A stretch of 64,000 nucleotides of DNA from Drosophila persimilis (lineage: Eukaryota; Arthropoda; Insecta; Diptera; Drosophilidae): contig NW_020825356.1 in NCBI RefSeq assembly GCF_003286085.1, forward strand, positions 682,001-746,000, given 5' to 3'. The position numbers and the translations under genes were made by a program. Below, piece by piece: positions 1-11,044 of this stretch. The number at the start of each line of letters is the position of its first letter. Within the stretch, counting starts at the first letter, position 1. The notes under the pieces are model-generated. The model saw only the letters and a program-made list of their open reading frames with translations, did no database searches and was not told the DNA's origin.

Positions 1-622
1 TTTATTTAATGGGTTTTTCTGAAAAGTCGCACAACTTTGCGCCAAGTCAGGGGTTTATCCGGTTCGAAAGAGTTCGAAACAGTTATGGAGTTACAGCTGT
101 GTTTTGAGCTGGATTAGATGATCCCAGGATTGATTTTCTAAGCTGATATAACCACAATCGGATATGGTTATTAAAAAAAAAAACATTTTACGTTCGCGAT
201 TTGATCGTTAAGCACTTAATAAACTTTAACTTACAATATTTGAAAAGATTTGAATATCCGCACAATTCTTCGGTATATCTACGGTTCAAGTCGATTCCGG
301 AGAAGAGCTTACAAGTTTGGCTGCTCGCTTAAAGCCTGAATGTCGAACTGACGCACGGTGCGGACAGTGCAGCATCCTTTATACCAAAAAAAAATCAGAA
401 CATCCCTCGGCAACCAGCAGCCAATAGCAAATATGCACCCCGGGCAGGGAAACGCCAATTGTAGAGTCGCCGTGGATAACAAAATGGCGGTGGTTATGCA
501 AGATACCCGCCCCTTGATGGGAGAAGTAACCCCCGGGATGCTGTTTGGATTGAAACTTTCAAATTTAAGTGCGCGGCAAATTGTGCGCCCAACAGCACTG
601 TGAACTGTATGCACATACAGAT

Positions 623-657
623 TAGAGGTGGAGAACTATCGATGGCACTATCGATAG
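623..657. promoter_or_regulatory. Composite DRE/BEAF-like element
   Basis: The core ATCGATGGCACTATCGATAG (638-657) holds two CGAT cores and a perfect TATCGATA (649-656), the consensus bound by DREF; BEAF-32 binds clusters of CGATA. It lies about 470 bp upstream of the mRpL30 start. A 35-bp relative with about five mismatches is found at 38562-38596, upstream of fzr, so the whole composite rather than just the octamer is repeated. The factor assignment is inferred from consensus only. Confidence 0.6.
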
Positions 658-1052
658 CGCTCGAAGTTTTTTAGTGAATGCTTTACACAGTGAAAAAAGT
701 GTGTGTAATGGTGCAACAGTGCGCCCTAAGTTTAAAATGCGTTAACAGCATATTTGTGGAACATTTGCAGTCCTCTTCGATTATTACTAGAATTAAAAGA
801 GGTAAAATGGTGTTTTAAACCATTGCTCTGATTGCTAATACAATTAATTTAAAAACAAGTCCAATAACTTCAGCTTATCGCACAAAACTATCGGTTAATT
901 TTTGTTGAAATAATTCAAATTCGTGGATAAATCTGACGTGAAACCACAGAAAAAGGTCTATTTGCTCGAAATTCAGAGAAGGTATTTCCGTTGATGATAT
1001 ATCCCACAAAAATTTGCATACCAATATTTTCAACACACGAAATGTACATATA

Positions 1053-1060
1053 TATCGATA
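1053..1060. promoter_or_regulatory. TATCGATA (DRE) near mRpL30 start
   Basis: A perfect DREF recognition octamer embedded in an AT alternating stretch, 65 bp before the mRpL30 ATG. DRE sites are typical of Drosophila housekeeping promoters, including those of mitochondrial ribosomal protein genes, so it is likely part of the mRpL30 core promoter. Confidence 0.55.
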
Positions 1061-1124
1061 TATACTATTTCATAACACCTGAGGTTGCCCCCGCTGTATT
1101 TATAATTGAAAACCATTCGACAAA

Positions 1125-1734
1125 ATGAACCTGGGACGACTTCTGAGACCTCTCCAGGTTGGCACAACGCTGGCCCGCAGCTATGGAAAGCACAACAAGA
1201 AGTATCTTTACAAGGATGGCAAGAAATACGAGGGTATTATATACTACCCCAGGTAAGCGGCAACCAACAGCAGACCATTATGAGTGAGCCCCATCTGATT
1301 GATATTTGATTTGCCGTAGAACTTCTGACCATCAGGATCCGCCTATAGAGCCCGCTAAACTGTTTCGCGTGCAGCGCATCAAGCCGATGAAGGGGAATCC
1401 TTTCTGGGAGAAGCGCATCCTCAAAGACCTGGGCTTGGATGGCAAACAAAGCGACTACACGGTAGTCAAGAACATACCCGAGAACAATGCCCGTCTGTGG
1501 AAGATCAAGCATTTAATTAAGGTGACACCGGTCACGTTTCCATATGGGGAGCCCACGGCGCAGGATGTCAAGTACACGATACTCAAGGATAATGGTGAGT
1601 GCCTGGTCACCAAGGACATTGGCCAAGTGGAAGTGCGCACGGAGGCTCGCGAGGCATTTGACCAACAACCGAAGCGCCTTGACACGGACCTGCTGAGGAA
1701 GGATTCTCGACTGAAGTGGCTCAATCCTTGGTGA
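1125..1734 (+). CDS. mRpL30: Mitochondrial large-subunit ribosomal protein L30
   Basis: Two coding exons, 1125-1252 and 1320-1734, joined over a 67-bp GT-AG intron, give 180 aa. The first exon encodes a short basic leader (MNLGRLLRPLQVGTTLARSY) typical of a mitochondrial targeting peptide. The second holds the uL30-like body with RVQRIKPMKGNPFWEKRILKD near the start. It acts in the matrix as part of the 39S mitoribosomal subunit. The start codon is the first ATG after the DRE promoter. An AATAAA at 1778-1783 is the likely poly(A) signal; Torsin converges from the other strand, so the two 3' UTRs abut or overlap. The orthologue is recognised from family memory; nothing looks broken. Confidence 0.93.
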
Positions 1735-1760
1735 AAGAGAATACGCCTGTCTGTGGCGTC

Positions 1761-1783
1761 TTTATTACTTTAGCAAAAATAAA
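1761..1783. terminator. Convergent poly(A) signals of mRpL30 and Torsin
   Basis: AATAAA on the plus strand at 1778-1783 serves mRpL30, and TTTATT at 1761-1766 (AATAAA on the minus strand) serves Torsin. The Torsin signal lies upstream of the mRpL30 one, so the two transcripts probably overlap tail to tail by a few tens of bases. Confidence 0.6.
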
Positions 1784-1821
1784 AATATCAAATGGACGTG
1801 AATGTACGCTTCGCGCTACAG

Positions 1822-2900
1822 CTAGTTAATGGCCATGGCCACCTTCTTGTCGAGCGTCTTACAGCCGGAGCTGACAAACAGGGCATGAATGCGATCATAG
1901 GTCATTGAGGATAGGATATCGTTGATGATATTCCTATCGGGCGTCTTTTTCCACCGCTGGAACTCCGCCTCCAGGCACTTTAAAACGTGCGCCTTCTCGA
2001 GCGGCAGGAATGGTATGTAATGATCGATTACATATGACTCAATCAGGCTGGTTTTCTTCAGGCCTCCGTCCATGCTGTAGGCAACTTTCTGTAGCAGCGG
2101 CTCATAGTCGCTCAGACGTGTGTCTTCGCGCAGTTTTCCCCCCTTCATGCTGTTGCCCAAATGTTCGGAAATATGGGTGCCACCGTTGTTTGACAGAAAT
2201 ATGAATATGGCTTGTGTGTTGTCGATTTCATCGTCGAGGCCATTGTAGTCCAAAAGCGCTTTGAGCGTGTCGAACACGCCACTAGGCATTTTTTCGACTT
2301 CGTCGAATATGAACAGGGAGCGGGGACAGTTGGTCAAACGTTTGTGTACTTCTCGGTCAATGTGTTCCTTGTAGGTGGCCACATGCGCTGCTTGTGCGAA
2401 GTTCGCTCGTCCCAGGAACTTTGCCACATATGCGCTTTTCGATCCCTGCAAGTAAAGAGCTTGGGCTATCTGATCGGCCACAAAGCTCTTACCAGTGCCC
2501 GGCCCGCCATGAAAGCTAAGCACCAGTGGCTTTCGCGACTTGACCTGGGAGCTGAAGTGTGCAGACAGTGCTGATATAATGTGCGGGACCGCAATATGCT
2601 GGCCGTACACTTTTTTTTGCAGCGACTTCTCCAGCGCTGCAATAGTAAGCTGAGAGTTTGGTAACAAGTAAGAAATATATTTCAGTCAAGTTTACCTTGT
2701 ACATTGGCCGGAATGCTTCGGACGTCGCAGCATTCATACAACCTACAATAGGTCTGGCCCTTGAAATATGAGATGCCGACGGAGGCAGCCCCTATGGCGG
2801 CACCAATTGTCATGGGCTCCATGCTGTGGGAGCACCGTACCCAAAATATCAAGACACCAAAGCAAAATTGCAGAAAAGAAACCACATATTTACGATTCAT
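1822..2900 (-). CDS. Torsin: Torsin, AAA+ ATPase of ER/nuclear envelope
   Basis: Two exons, 2696-2900 and 1822-2636, give 339 aa. The acceptor at 2637 is the one that keeps frame; the nearer CAG at 2650 does not. Residues 1-26 form a signal peptide (MNRKYVVSFLQFCFGVLIFW...). Walker A is GGPGTGKS at about 112-119, Walker B is LFIFDEVEKM, sensor 1 is IFLSNNGG, and the C-terminal GCKT is the torsin sensor-2 cysteine motif. Torsins work in the ER lumen and perinuclear space with LAP1/LULL1-type activators. The final residue of Walker A is Ser here, while human TorsinA has Asn (GKN). The gene is divergent from Cbp80, with only about 400 bp between the two start codons. Confidence 0.93.
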
Positions 2901-2954
2901 GTTGAAAAATGAGCCTCTGGAGCCGGGTGACTGTTTACGGCATTTTTTATACTT

Positions 2955-3050
2955 TTCGGTATTTTTGGGGGTCCAAAATGAGCCGACGGTATATTTTGAA
3001 AATGAGGCGGTATGTTTCGGTATATTTCTGAGGATCGGACGGTATATTTT
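2955..3050 (+). promoter_or_regulatory. Five-copy array of Ohler motif 6 (Torsin/Cbp80 promoter)
   Basis: Five close matches to GTATWTTT preceded by CG occur at about 2957-2966, 2987-2996, 3009-3018, 3018-3026 and 3040-3049, all in the plus orientation. This matches Drosophila core-promoter motif 6 (KTYRGTATWTTT). The array ends just before a motif 1 site at 3064-3074, the classical motif 1/6 promoter class. It sits between two divergent genes and may serve both. Confidence 0.7.
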
Positions 3051-3063
3051 GTCGATAAGTCCG

Positions 3064-3074
3064 CGGTCACACTG
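3064..3074 (+). promoter_or_regulatory. Motif 1 / M1BP site of Cbp80
   Basis: CGGTCACACTG matches Ohler motif 1 (YGGTCACACTR), the site bound by M1BP, with one permitted end base. It is 230 bp upstream of the Cbp80 ATG and directly downstream of the motif 6 array, so it probably marks the Cbp80 initiation region. Confidence 0.75.
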
Positions 3075-3303
3075 GAAACGCCGCAAGAAAAATTGGAAAA
3101 TTAGTGCGTTAATTTAATATTTTTAATAAATAACAAACCATACCAGACGACTCGCATCCCCAAGGTGCACGCAGTAAGTAACAAAAAACAGTCAACAGCG
3201 CAGCAGCAGGAGCAGCCGAACCCGTACTCGAAAGTGTTGTCGCGTGTGCCGGTGGCAAAGAGATACAAGAAGAGCCAGCTTTAGTGTTTAGCGTTGTGGC
3301 AAT

Positions 3304-6300
3304 ATGAGTCGTCGTCGTGCACACGATACGGAGGACGAGGGCTATGGTGAGTACAGCGCAGATTCCACTCGCGTTTCACTGGTCCAACTGAACTGGGGAT
3401 GTGTGGCATTCATTCACTTGCAGACCATAGGCGAAACAAACGGAGGCGGGTGTCTGAGAACCAGGAGATCGAGGACCGCCTCGAGTCGCTGATATTGCGC
3501 GTGGGCGAGCGCAGCACATCCTCGGTGGAGTCGAATCTCGAGGGTCTGGTCTCTGTGTTAGAGGCCGATTTGGGCACATTCCGTTTGAAGATCTTGCGCA
3601 TCCTCTCCGACTGTGCCGTCCGTATGCCCGAAAAGTGTACCGTCTACACGACACTGGTGGGTCTGCTGAATGCCAAGAACTACAAGTTCGGCGGCGAGTT
3701 CGTCGACCACATGGTCAAGACGTTCAAGGAGTCGCTCAAGATGTGTCGCTGGGATGCGGCCAGATATTCGCTGCGATTCCTCGCGGATCTGGTCAATTGT
3801 CATGTGATATCGGCCACCAGTCTGCTGCAGCTGCTCGACACCATGATCGATGTGTCCAACGAGGACACAGTGCCTCAGGTGCGTCGCGACTGGTTCGTTT
3901 TCGCCGTCCTCTCCACCCTGCCCTGGGTGGGGCGGGACCTCTACGAGAAAAAGGAGTCGGCACTCGAGTCGCTGCTGCTGCGCATCGAGGTGTATCTGAA
4001 CAAGCGCTCAAAGAAGCACCACAACGCCTTGCGGGTCTGGTCGTCGGACGCCCCGCATCCGCAGGAGGAGTACCTCGACTGCCTGTGGGCCCAGATACGC
4101 AAACTGCGGCAGGACAACTGGGCCGAGAAGCACATACCGCGGCCGTACCTTACCTTCGACACGATATTGTGCGAGGCGCTGCAGCACAATCTGCCGCAGA
4201 TCATACCGCCGCCCCACAACGATGCCTTCGTCTATCCGATGCCCTGGGTCGTCTATCGCATGTTCGACTACACCGACTGCCCGGACGGTCCGAATCTCCC
4301 CGGCGCCCATTCAATCGAACGCTTCCTGATCGAAGAGCATCTTCATCACATCATCGAGACGTACCATCACGAGCGCAAGGACTGTGCCGCCCAGCTGCTC
4401 AGCTTCCCTTTCAAGCACAAGATCCCGCTCGAGTACTGCATTGTGGAGGTGATCTTTGCGGAGCTGTTCCACATGCCAACACCCCGCTATCTGGACATCT
4501 GCTATGGCTCCATACTGATCGAATTGTGTAAACTGCAGCCGGCCACTCTGCCCCAGGTGCTGGCCCAGGCCACCGAGATCCTATTCATGCGCATCGATTC
4601 GATGAACACCTCGTGTTTCGACCGTTTTGTGAACTGGTTCTCGTACCATTTGAGCAACTTTAAGTTCACATGGTCGTGGGATGAATGGGACAGTTGCCTG
4701 CTGCTCGATGGCGAGCATCCGAGGCCCAAGTTCATACAGGAGGTGCTCCAGAAGTGCCTGCGGTAAGCAGACGAAACCCCCATCTCCTTTTATGGCCACA
4801 TATCTAATGTTTCCCCTTCCTGTAGGCTGTCGTACCATCAGCGCATCACCGAAATGATGCCCACCACATATGGAAAGCTCATACCTCAAGTGCCTGTCCC
4901 CAATTTCAAGTACGCCAGCGAGGAGGCAGGTGAGTCTCTTCGTCCAACTATCCCTTTAAATGTACAAATGTATCTTTATTTTGGGATAAACTTAACTAAA
5001 AGACACTTCATTCTCATCGTCGTCCACGATAAAGGGTATCTCCTCGCCATTATCCCCCACCTTGATGCTAACCGATCTGCTTACTGATTTCTGGGTGAGA
5101 ACTTCAACCACATCGCTGCGTTGTGGCAGCAGCGGTGGCGGTAACGGTGTAGTCTTCACTGGAGTTGCAGCTGGAGCTGGAGCTGGATCTAGAGCTAAAG
5201 CTAAAGCTTCAGCAGTCTTTGAGGATAAGGCTGTTGCTGGTGTCGCTGTTGTGGTTGAAGTGGTACTAGTGCTCGTGCTGGTAGAGACATAGGCTTCATG
5301 GCGATAGCTGCTCTTGGCCTTGCTATCCTGCTGCTCCTTGCGGCGTCTGGCCCACTTGCTCAACGCTGGCTCTGCTGTGGTGGAGGTTGTAGTTGTCGTA
5401 GATCGTCCAGCAGTTATGCGCGGCGTTGTCCGATAGCGACTTAAATTCCTCAAAGGACTAAAGTGTGTGGAGGTGGAGACAAAGCTGCTGGAGCTGCTCA
5501 CAGTGGGAGCGGGCGTTGAGAATGTAGCTACTGTTGTCGTTATTGTTGTTGTTGGTGGAGGAGGAGGAGGACTACTACTGGTCGTAGTTGTCGTCGTCGT
5601 AGCTGGGGGCTCTTCTGTTGTGGGGGAGCTAGTGGCCAATTCGGACTGTTCCAAGCTGCTGGCTCGATTTTGCTCTTCCTCCTGCTCTCCTTGTTTCTCC
5701 TCCTGTTGCTCCTGCTCTGGCTCCTTGTTCCTGCTCATGTCCCTGTCTCGCTCTATTTCCAGATGTTGCTCGTCCAGATGCAGCACATCAATGGGATTCT
5801 GATGGACATACAGTGGATCTGGCTCGGAGTAGCGATACACTGTCTCCTCCAGCGGTTCGCTTTGCACAAACGACTTGTCTTCTTCTTCATTGCCCTCTGA
5901 CATGCTGGCATAGATGATCAGCGGCGGCACCTTTGCCGTTTGGTATTTTGAGGCCTGGCCAAAGATCTGAGGACTTCGGACGAGCAACTCCTGTTCGGGA
6001 TCCTCGTTCGATTCGTAGGACTCGTGGGAGCCGGAACTGGAGCTGGGAAAGAGCACAGGCTGCCGCTGCTGCTGCTGCTGCTGCTGCTGTTGCCGCTCGT
6101 ATGCATAGAATCCTGACTCTGCTCGAGGCGGACTCTGTGTGGCGGCATGCGGGCGATAGTTTACCTCTGGATCGCCGCCTAAACCGCCGCCTGAACCTCC
6201 GCCCGACGCCACATAGAAATGATGATGGAAATGATGTGTGACCCCACCAACAGCAGCTGCAGTAGTAACAGCAGTAGCAGGAGCACCACTTGGTGGTGCC

Positions 6301-9300
6301 CCCTTCTCTGGTTGCACCTCTGAATATCGCACTGGTGGGGTGTCCAGTCCAAGGTGGTCCGCTGACGGACCCAGCCTCACCACCGGGTAATTCGGACGGA
6401 ATGTGGTTGGAGCAATGAAATTCGAACGCAGCCCCAGATTGTAGAGTCCACCCCCTGGGAGGGCCATCGGATGAGGAGGAGGAGGAGGAGGCGGAGGATG
6501 TGCTGCTCCTCCCTTGAGATACTCACCAATGTTGAGCTTCGGCGGCAGTGGCGGTGGCGGTGGCTGGAAGATACCATGGATAAAGGTGGCCTGCGACTGC
6601 GTCTGCTCCCGCTCCCGCTCCCGCTCTCGCTCTCTCTCCCGCTCGCGATCCTGTCGCCGCTGGGCAGCAAATCCTCCGCCGAGAGCGTCATGAGCGTGAG
6701 GGAGCCGTGGAAAGCTCCCCGGATAGTCGGACTCCTTCTGGATGTAGCTCATCTGGTATGCTGGCGCTGCTGTCCGAGGAGGCGTCAGCGGCGTAACGCT
6801 GAACCTTATCTCGTAGTGGTAGTGGCGTCCCTTGTCGCCATCCCGATGGCGGATGCGCTGCACCTGCCACAGGGCACGCCGCTGGCCAGAGCCAGCAGCA
6901 GCACCGCTGGTGGTTGTGCCCTCGACAAAGCGATAGCTACCGTTGCTGGGCAGCTGCTCCAGCCATCCCGTGGCCAGGGTGATGATATCCCCAAAACGGG
7001 ACGGAGCCGGCGCCGCACCACCCGTTGACGACTGTGCCAGTGGATCGGCGGGAATAAAGGGCGTCTGCAGGAAGTCATGGTATCCGTGCAGCTGGCTGCG
7101 ATGGACAGGAACAGGAGAAACATCATCAAACAGAGGAGAAGTCTGTTGTGCGGAGGACCTACCTAAGATTTCCGGCTGCTGCACCCATGGCGGCGTCCGT
7201 GAAGAGTGTCACATAGGTGACATGCTTCAGGGTGCGCTCCCAGGGACGCAAATCCTCGCACGCATCCTTCTCCTCGTAGAAGAGACGCTTGCCCGTCAGC
7301 TGCAAGCCCTGCTTGGGCGTCAGCACCAGGTCCCGTCCTGCCCCGACACCTACTATGGCATGCCCCGAATGCAACTGCAAATGGATGGTAGATGCATTGA
7401 TGGAGGGGTTGCCTCTGGAGGTCAGGTTCTCCTTCAACTTACAAATGCCATGAGAACCAAGCCCAGAAGGCAGCCAAGATTCCTCCTCATTGTCTCCGAC
7501 TCCGGCAATCACACATCAACCGAAAAGTACACAAATAATAGTAAGAAAAAAACAAAACAAAAATATTCAAATATATTTTTGGAGACGGATACGTTGTCGT
7601 TGCGTTTGAGCAGCGCGCGCTTGAAAGACCGACTGAAACGCGTCCCCGATTTGCGCTCGCTAATAATCAAGCGGGAGACGATGCTGCCGCTGTTGCTGCC
7701 ACTGCTGCTGCTGCTGCTGCTGCTGCTACTTCTGGTGTCTGCCTTGTGGTATCCGCCATTTGGAGCTGCCTGCTTTCATTGGGGCAGCCAAGCGATGCGT
7801 CGCCGCCAGCAGGCGTACGTTTTGTTTATTTGCGCAATACGCGGCCGACTGTGCTTAGTTTATTTTTTTTTTGCATAGAGAAGAGCGGATTTATGCAACA
7901 CTCTCGGTTCGGGGGCGGTGCACCAACAGCGCACCCTCTAATGCTACAGGTTTGGGTGTATCTCCTGCCCGACTGGAAGGAATACCCTGTCCTCCTAGAA
8001 AGGCAGGCTGCTGCGAAGAGGAACATATAGATATAGATATTGGACAATTATTTATTGAATTAACTTTAATTTAAACTTGTATATCAATTTATGTGGGGAA
8101 TATAGAGAACTATTATCCTTGTATCTATGTACGTTTATCTTACAATTGAGAAGAGGATCTAGTAGACGATTCTCTTCTCCAAATTGCAGAGAACTTTAAT
8201 CCTATTCTACATTTATCTTCTCAAAAGTTAGAGAACTCTATTGTACTACATAAAGTTCTAAAAGTAAAGGAATCCCCTCTCGCTGGAATCTTGGAATCCA
8301 TACGGAATAGTTTGCTCTTTCCCTTTCCCTTATTTTCAAATGTAGAGTATAACAAACTTCGGGCATTGATTTTGATCTACTTTTGTGTTGTGCTTCTTAG
8401 GTTTTTGATTTCATTTTGGCTATAGCCTACGTTTAAGACAAAAAAAAACACAACTTTTGCCTTAGATTTCCATTCAGATATACGTTCGTTCGGTTCGCTT
8501 CGGTGAGCCACTCGACTCCCCCTGAAAGCAGGGGTTCTCTTCTGCATATGTGGTTCCGTATCGCGATTTCACCTTGCTAAGGTTCTCCGTCTTTCCTGCC
8601 GATGATCTGAGATCTCTCATGGAGAGATGATGACCTGGGGGAGATACGACCCCACCCAATGGAACGGGCTGTGTTGTTACCGGATAACATTGAACCACAG
8701 TCGGAGTTTGGACATGCCCGCCCTTTCGGACATGCTCAATTTGAGCTGGAAATCAGATTCCCGTGAAAAGGTTCCCATTTAATTCTGGCACTCAAAGATT
8801 GTCGCGGAGTTGGAGAGTGCTTTCATTATTATACAAAAAATCCCACCCGCCCCGACTGTGTGATGACTGTGTGCGAACGTCTCACATGATCTTGACATGC
8901 AAACCAAGTCTCTACGACAGCATTGACATTGTCTATGTGAAGAGCAATGGGAGACTCTTTTTGGGAAACTTGAGATCGAAATTGGCATTGGTATTATTTT
9001 GGCAAAACTTAGAATCTCCATCTGGGAGATGGAAGACCATTGAAGAGCATTGGGGTATTCTTTGAACGGGAGATTCAAGAGGATTGGAACATTCTTTAAA
9101 TCTTAAGAATAGAGACCATTGAAACTCTTTAAAAAAAACTGAAGACCAAAGATCATTGAAGAGATGATAAAAAGGGGACTGGCACTCTTTTAGAACTGCA
9201 CATAAAAGGGGCACGTGTTGGGCACGTTCTTTGAATTTACGATGGAAGACCGCTGGAAACTAACACACAGAAGAGTCTTGGAGCTTCCTATGAGCTAATA

Positions 9301-11044
9301 AATGAGCATATATGTATCTAATATACTCGTAATACGTACAATTGCTGCCCTGATAATCGGCCAAGTCGAAATGAATTCCGCATTTGCCAATGCATTGACT
9401 TGCCAAATGGCCGCATAATTAGCTCCGTGCTTCGCTTCTCTTCTGCAGTGGCTCCACCACTGCCATTCCGGCAGGCACTCTGACATCGCCTCACCGCCAC
9501 ACCGCCACTCTGCCACTTTGACATAATTGAAGTAAGTGCCAATAAACTGCATGTAATGACAGAGCAAGCGGGTGCAAGAGAGGCAGCTGGCAGAGCTGGA
9601 AGCCAGAGCACAACCATCATTAGTAACGCACCAAACAGAGGCAGTGGCAAACCCCAGTGGGTGTTGTGTGTGGTGTGGTGGTGCCGCTTGGTTCCACGCC
9701 ATGAATCACACATATATGTATGTGTATGCGAGCAATGAAATGCGAATTGCAACGAAAGTGTCACCTCAACCGAATGGGGGGGATGCCGAAAGAGCAGCCA
9801 AATCCATTCCCATTCCCATCCAGGCCCCTCGAAATGCCTTTACAGACACCATACATTATCTCGAATCATTTCCTGACTTTCGTTTCTCCTCTCTCTCTCT
9901 CTCTCTGGTTTTTCTGCAGCAAGTCTACCTGGCACTGCGGTGGCCCATCAACTGGTGGTGGCCATACGGCAAAAGTGCTCGCCCGAGGAGGTGGTCAACA
10001 TTCTGAAGGAAATACCGAATAGCGGCTATAGCGGCGAGGAGATGTCGGATGGTACCTTTAATGCGTTGAAGATTGATGTTTTTGTACAGACGTTGCTGAA
10101 CCTGGGATCCAAGTCGTTTTCGCACAGCTTTGCGGCCATCTCGAAGTTCCATTCGGTGTTCCGCGCCTTGGCGGAGACGGAGGAGGCACAGATCTGTGTG
10201 CTGCACAACATCTACGAGCTGTGGTCGTCGCACCAGCAGATGATGGTCGTGCTGGTGGATAAGTTGCTCAAGCTGCAGATTGTCGACTGCTCGGCCGTGG
10301 CCACATGGATATTCTCCAAGGAGATGACCAGCGAATTCACCAAAATGTATCTCTGGGAGATCCTCCATCTCACCATCAAGAAGATGAACAAGCACGTGAT
10401 CAAGCTGAGTGAGTTGTCAGAGCAGGCGCATCTCCCCCTTACAGATCGTTTCTTTAAACCAATGTAATCTCTTGACCAGACACTGAGCTAAGCGTGGCCA
10501 AGGATAAGCTGTCCAAGGCGGACTCCTCGTCCAGCGAATCCGATGAGGACGCACCGACAAAGCGCAAGAAGCCCATCACGCATGCTGACAAACCCTCCGA
10601 GGAGGTAAGTTCTACACGCCATCATACCCATATTTCCATTCACTGATTGATAATCTCTCTCCCTCTAATTTTCTCTCTGGCAGGCGGTGGAGCGCATGGA
10701 GGAGAAACTGGAGGCAGCGAATGTGAACCAAAAGCGTTTGTTCCTCATCGTTTTCCAGCGGTTCATCATGATACTCTCCGAGCATATGCTGCGCTCCGAT
10801 ACCGATGGACGTGACCCGGATACGGACTGGTATCGTTGGACCATTGGACGTTTGCAGCAGGTCTTTCTAATGGTTAGTCCATCCTTCATATCCTCAATGG
10901 AATCCACACTAATGGCTTGCCTTCTTTTAGCATCACGAACAAGTTCAAAAATATAGCAGCACTTTGGAGACACTGCTGTTCACCTCCGACCTGGATACAC
11001 ACATATTGGAGGTGTTCCAACAGTTTGTGGCCTTGCGTGCCTAA
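3304..11044 (+). CDS. Cbp80: Nuclear cap-binding protein 80-kDa subunit
   Basis: Seven coding exons: 3304-3346, 3424-4762, 4826-4929, 9920-10408, 10480-10604, 10684-10872, 10931-11044. All junctions are GT-AG and in phase, giving 800 aa, the length I recall for the melanogaster orthologue. The N terminus ([23 protein letters not shown]) carries the basic bipartite nuclear import signal; three helical MIF4G-like domains follow. A serine/acidic insert lies around [13 protein letters not shown]. Cbp80 partners with Cbp20 on the 7-methyl-G cap of nuclear RNAs and supports splicing, export and miRNA biogenesis. Its third intron is 4990 bp and contains an oppositely transcribed gene; the other introns are 58-77 bp. 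The poly(A) signal is AATAAA at 11408-11413. Confidence 0.96.
4992..7490 (-). CDS. Secreted low-complexity protein nested in Cbp80 intron
   Basis: I built three exons: 7443-7490, 7163-7374 and 4992-7095, with 68- and 67-bp introns in phase, giving 787 aa. Exon 1 encodes [16 protein letters not shown], which with the next residues makes a good signal peptide; this start is better than the upstream ATG at 7512, whose frame would read through the intron. The N-terminal ~250 residues look structured ([40 protein letters not shown]). The rest is low complexity: an Arg-Glu repeat, Pro runs, His clusters, a Gln run (CAG repeat near 6063), and Thr/Ser/Pro-rich mucin-like tracts, ending [11 protein letters not shown] minus-strand AATAAA at 4975-4980 follows the stop. 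I do not recognise the family. A matrix or cuticle-associated secreted protein is a guess from composition. Confidence 0.75.
6521..6530 (-). other. Strong cryptic or alternative splice donor in nested gene
   Basis: Within the large third exon, the minus strand reads ATTG|GTGAGT, close to the consensus donor, immediately after KLNIG. The frame also continues through it (EYLKGGAAH and proline runs), so the site could be silent or could define an alternative intron that removes part of the proline-rich region. Confidence 0.35.
7681..7740. repeat. CTG/CAG trinucleotide tract
   Basis: An imperfect (CTG)n run of about 15 units within the Cbp80 intron. On the plus strand it creates a false leucine-rich open frame. 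It is not inside a supported exon. Confidence 0.7.
7880..9890. other. Remainder of Cbp80 intron 3, no gene seen
   Basis: This is the intron between the nested gene and Cbp80 exon 4. It contains AT-rich stretches, a run around 8980-9240 with loosely repeated 'GAAGACCATTGAAGAG'-type phrases, and a CT tract at about 9891-9908 just before the exon 4 acceptor, which probably acts as an extended polypyrimidine tract. No coding exon was supported. Confidence 0.5.

Larger units (their letters stand above)
1..1124. other. Upstream region of mRpL30, no supported gene
   Basis: No convincing gene is seen here. Overlapping short open frames exist on both strands at about 309-614, but neither has splice sites or a recognisable product. 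The useful content is regulatory: a CGATA-rich composite at 638-657 and a second TATCGATA site at 1053-1060, 65 bp before the mRpL30 start codon. The first six bases read AATAAA on the minus strand and could be the poly(A) signal of a gene lying to the left, but that is only a possibility. Confidence 0.5.

Noticed and set aside
3635-4531. 298-codon open frame in another frame of Cbp80 exon 2
   Set aside because: A GC-rich shadow of the Cbp80 coding sequence, low-complexity Arg/Ala composition.
6943-7878. 311-codon plus-strand open frame with a leucine run
   Set aside because: It lies antisense to the nested secreted-protein gene and across its introns, and the leucine run is only a CTG repeat. 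No splice or start context.
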